From NCBI RefSeq assembly GCF_014654675.1, contig NZ_BNBC01000010.1, forward strand, positions 1 through 64,000: a stretch of DNA of 64,000 bases, in the 5' to 3' direction. The notes under the pieces are model-generated. The model was given only the letters and a program-made list of their open reading frames with translations. It did no database searches and was not told where the DNA came from. Within the stretch, counting starts at the first letter, position 1. Each line of letters begins with the position of its first letter. Of the stretch, positions 63,297-64,000 are shown piece after piece. The DNA comes from Streptomyces spiralis. GTDB taxonomy: Bacteria; Actinomycetota; Actinomycetes; Streptomycetales; Streptomycetaceae. Position numbers and translations under genes: made by a program.

Positions 63297-63947
63297 TCAC
63301 TGTGAGGCCGAACGCGACTGTGCCCGCCGGCCGCGGCGCGCGCGGCGCGCCTCGGCCAGCAGGGGGAGCAGGGAGAGGACGACGACCAGGGCGACCAGCG
63401 GCAGCAGGTAGTCCTCGACATGGGGCACGGAGGAGCCGAGGGTGTATCCGGCCAGGACCAGGCTCTGGGACCAGAGCAGGCCGCCGACCACCTGCCACAC
63501 GGTGAAGGTGCGCGTGGGCACGCCGAGGGCGCCGGCCGCCGGGTGCAGCACCGTGCGCAGCATCGGCACGAAACGGCCGATGACCAGGGCCTTTCCGTGG
63601 CCGTAGCGGGCCAGGAGCCGCTCCGCCCGTGCCGCCGCCTGTCGCAGTCGTCGGCTGGAGGAACGGGCCAGCAGCGCCCGCCCGCCGTGCCGCCCGATGA
63701 GGAACCCGACCTGCCCTCCCGCCACGGCGCCGACGGCGGCACACAGCAGGACCTGCCACAGCTGGAGCCGGGGCGCCTGCTGGGCGCTGCCCGCGCACAG
63801 CACACCGGCCGGGAACAGCAGTGTGTCGCCGGGCAGGAAGAAGCCGACCACCAGCAGACCCGACTCCGCGAAGATCACCACGAGCACCCCGAGGGCCCCG
63901 AAGGCGGCCAGTACCGAGGCGCTGTCCGTCGGATCGACGGCGATCAC
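63297..63947 (-). CDS. DedA/SNARE-associated family membrane protein
   Basis: The protein has 216 residues from the GTG at 63947. It has about five membrane segments and the family signatures FAESGLLVVGFFLPGDTLLF near the start and GRFVPMLRTVLHPAAGAL in the middle, which carry the conserved Glu, Asp and Arg residues. DedA proteins act in membrane homeostasis, with lipid-carrier (undecaprenyl phosphate) flipping shown for some members. A basic tail follows. Upstream sequence to the window end is noncoding or beyond view. Confidence 0.9.
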   Translation of the reverse strand: MIAVDPTDSASVLAAFGALGVLVVIFAESGLLVVGFFLPGDTLLFPAGVLCAGSAQQAPRLQLWQVLLCAAVGAVAGGQVGFLIGRHGGRALLARSSSRRLRQAAARAERLLARYGHGKALVIGRFVPMLRTVLHPAAGALGVPTRTFTVWQVVGGLLWSQSLVLAGYTLGSSVPHVEDYLLPLVALVVVLSLLPLLAEARRARRGRRAQSRSASQ

Positions 63948-64000
63948 CTCCCTCGCCTCCCTGACGTCCGCCCCATCGCGTCCCGGCCCCTCTCGGCGCG

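Overview
The window is high-GC actinobacterial DNA and almost certainly Streptomyces. Nearly every real gene has a strong third-position G/C bias. The gene families fit as well: an F420-dependent luciferase-like oxidoreductase, SpoIIE/PP2C phosphatases with PAS and GAF sensors, DUF5302, a fused CYP102-type P450, class I P450 redox partners and PucR regulators. I see no rRNA, tRNA or CRISPR array.

Region by region. (1) 1-3.5 kb: a LysR/SDR divergent pair around a palindrome, a DUF5133-like remnant and a membrane-anchored hypothetical protein. (2) 3.5-10.4 kb: a tightly coupled minus-strand aromatic-catabolism operon (extradiol dioxygenase, FAH-type hydrolase, FAD monooxygenase, acetoacetyl-CoA synthetase, DoxX) with a divergent TetR gene and two related operator-like arms between them. 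(3) 10.3-20.8 kb: an oxidative-metabolism island. It has a second TetR, a zinc alcohol dehydrogenase, a self-sufficient P450-reductase fusion, its divergent TetR, a secreted His/Trp/Tyr/Asp repeat protein, and a three-gene class I P450 system (ferredoxin, ferredoxin reductase, P450). Six copies of one palindrome, of the type CCATACGnnGTATGG, link the fused P450, the TetR gene and the secreted-protein promoter. (4) 21-31.3 kb: two PAS/GAF/PP2C phosphatases and an RNA-helicase/cold-shock island (two DEAD-box helicases, DUF5302, Csp, a CBS protein, a SCO5918-like protein). The second phosphatase has lost its expected C-terminal kinase-like domain and runs open, with no stop codon, into the first helicase. 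(5) 31.3-36.1 kb: a decayed IS30 element, two near-identical short MerR-type regulators flanking a hemolysin-III membrane protein, and an ATPase-domain gene with no usable start. (6) 36.1-39.6 kb: a fatty acid desaturase, its ferredoxin reductase and a divergent PucR-type regulator.

(7) 40.2-50.4 kb: mostly housekeeping genes. They are a fused pcaD/pcaC protein, an MBL hydrolase, exonuclease III, two hypothetical proteins, gamma-glutamyltransferase, a ClpC-like AAA+ chaperone, methionine aminopeptidase and a divergent XRE regulator. (8) 50.5-59.5 kb: a plus-strand cluster that looks like reductive pyrimidine or hydantoin catabolism. It has two beta-ureidopropionase paralogues, an aminotransferase, a PucR regulator, dihydropyrimidinase, an F420-type oxidoreductase and an NCS1 permease. 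(9) 59.5-64 kb: a DUF3558-like secreted protein, a lipoate ligase-family protein, small alpha-beta barrel proteins separated by IS701-transposase and group II intron reverse-transcriptase fragments, and a DedA membrane protein.

The strongest leads are the shared TetR operator network tying two P450 architectures and a secreted repeat protein together, the phosphatase-helicase open fusion with a hairpin that would mask the helicase ribosome binding site, and the pyrimidine cluster in which an F420-type enzyme sits where a dihydropyrimidine dehydrogenase would be expected.
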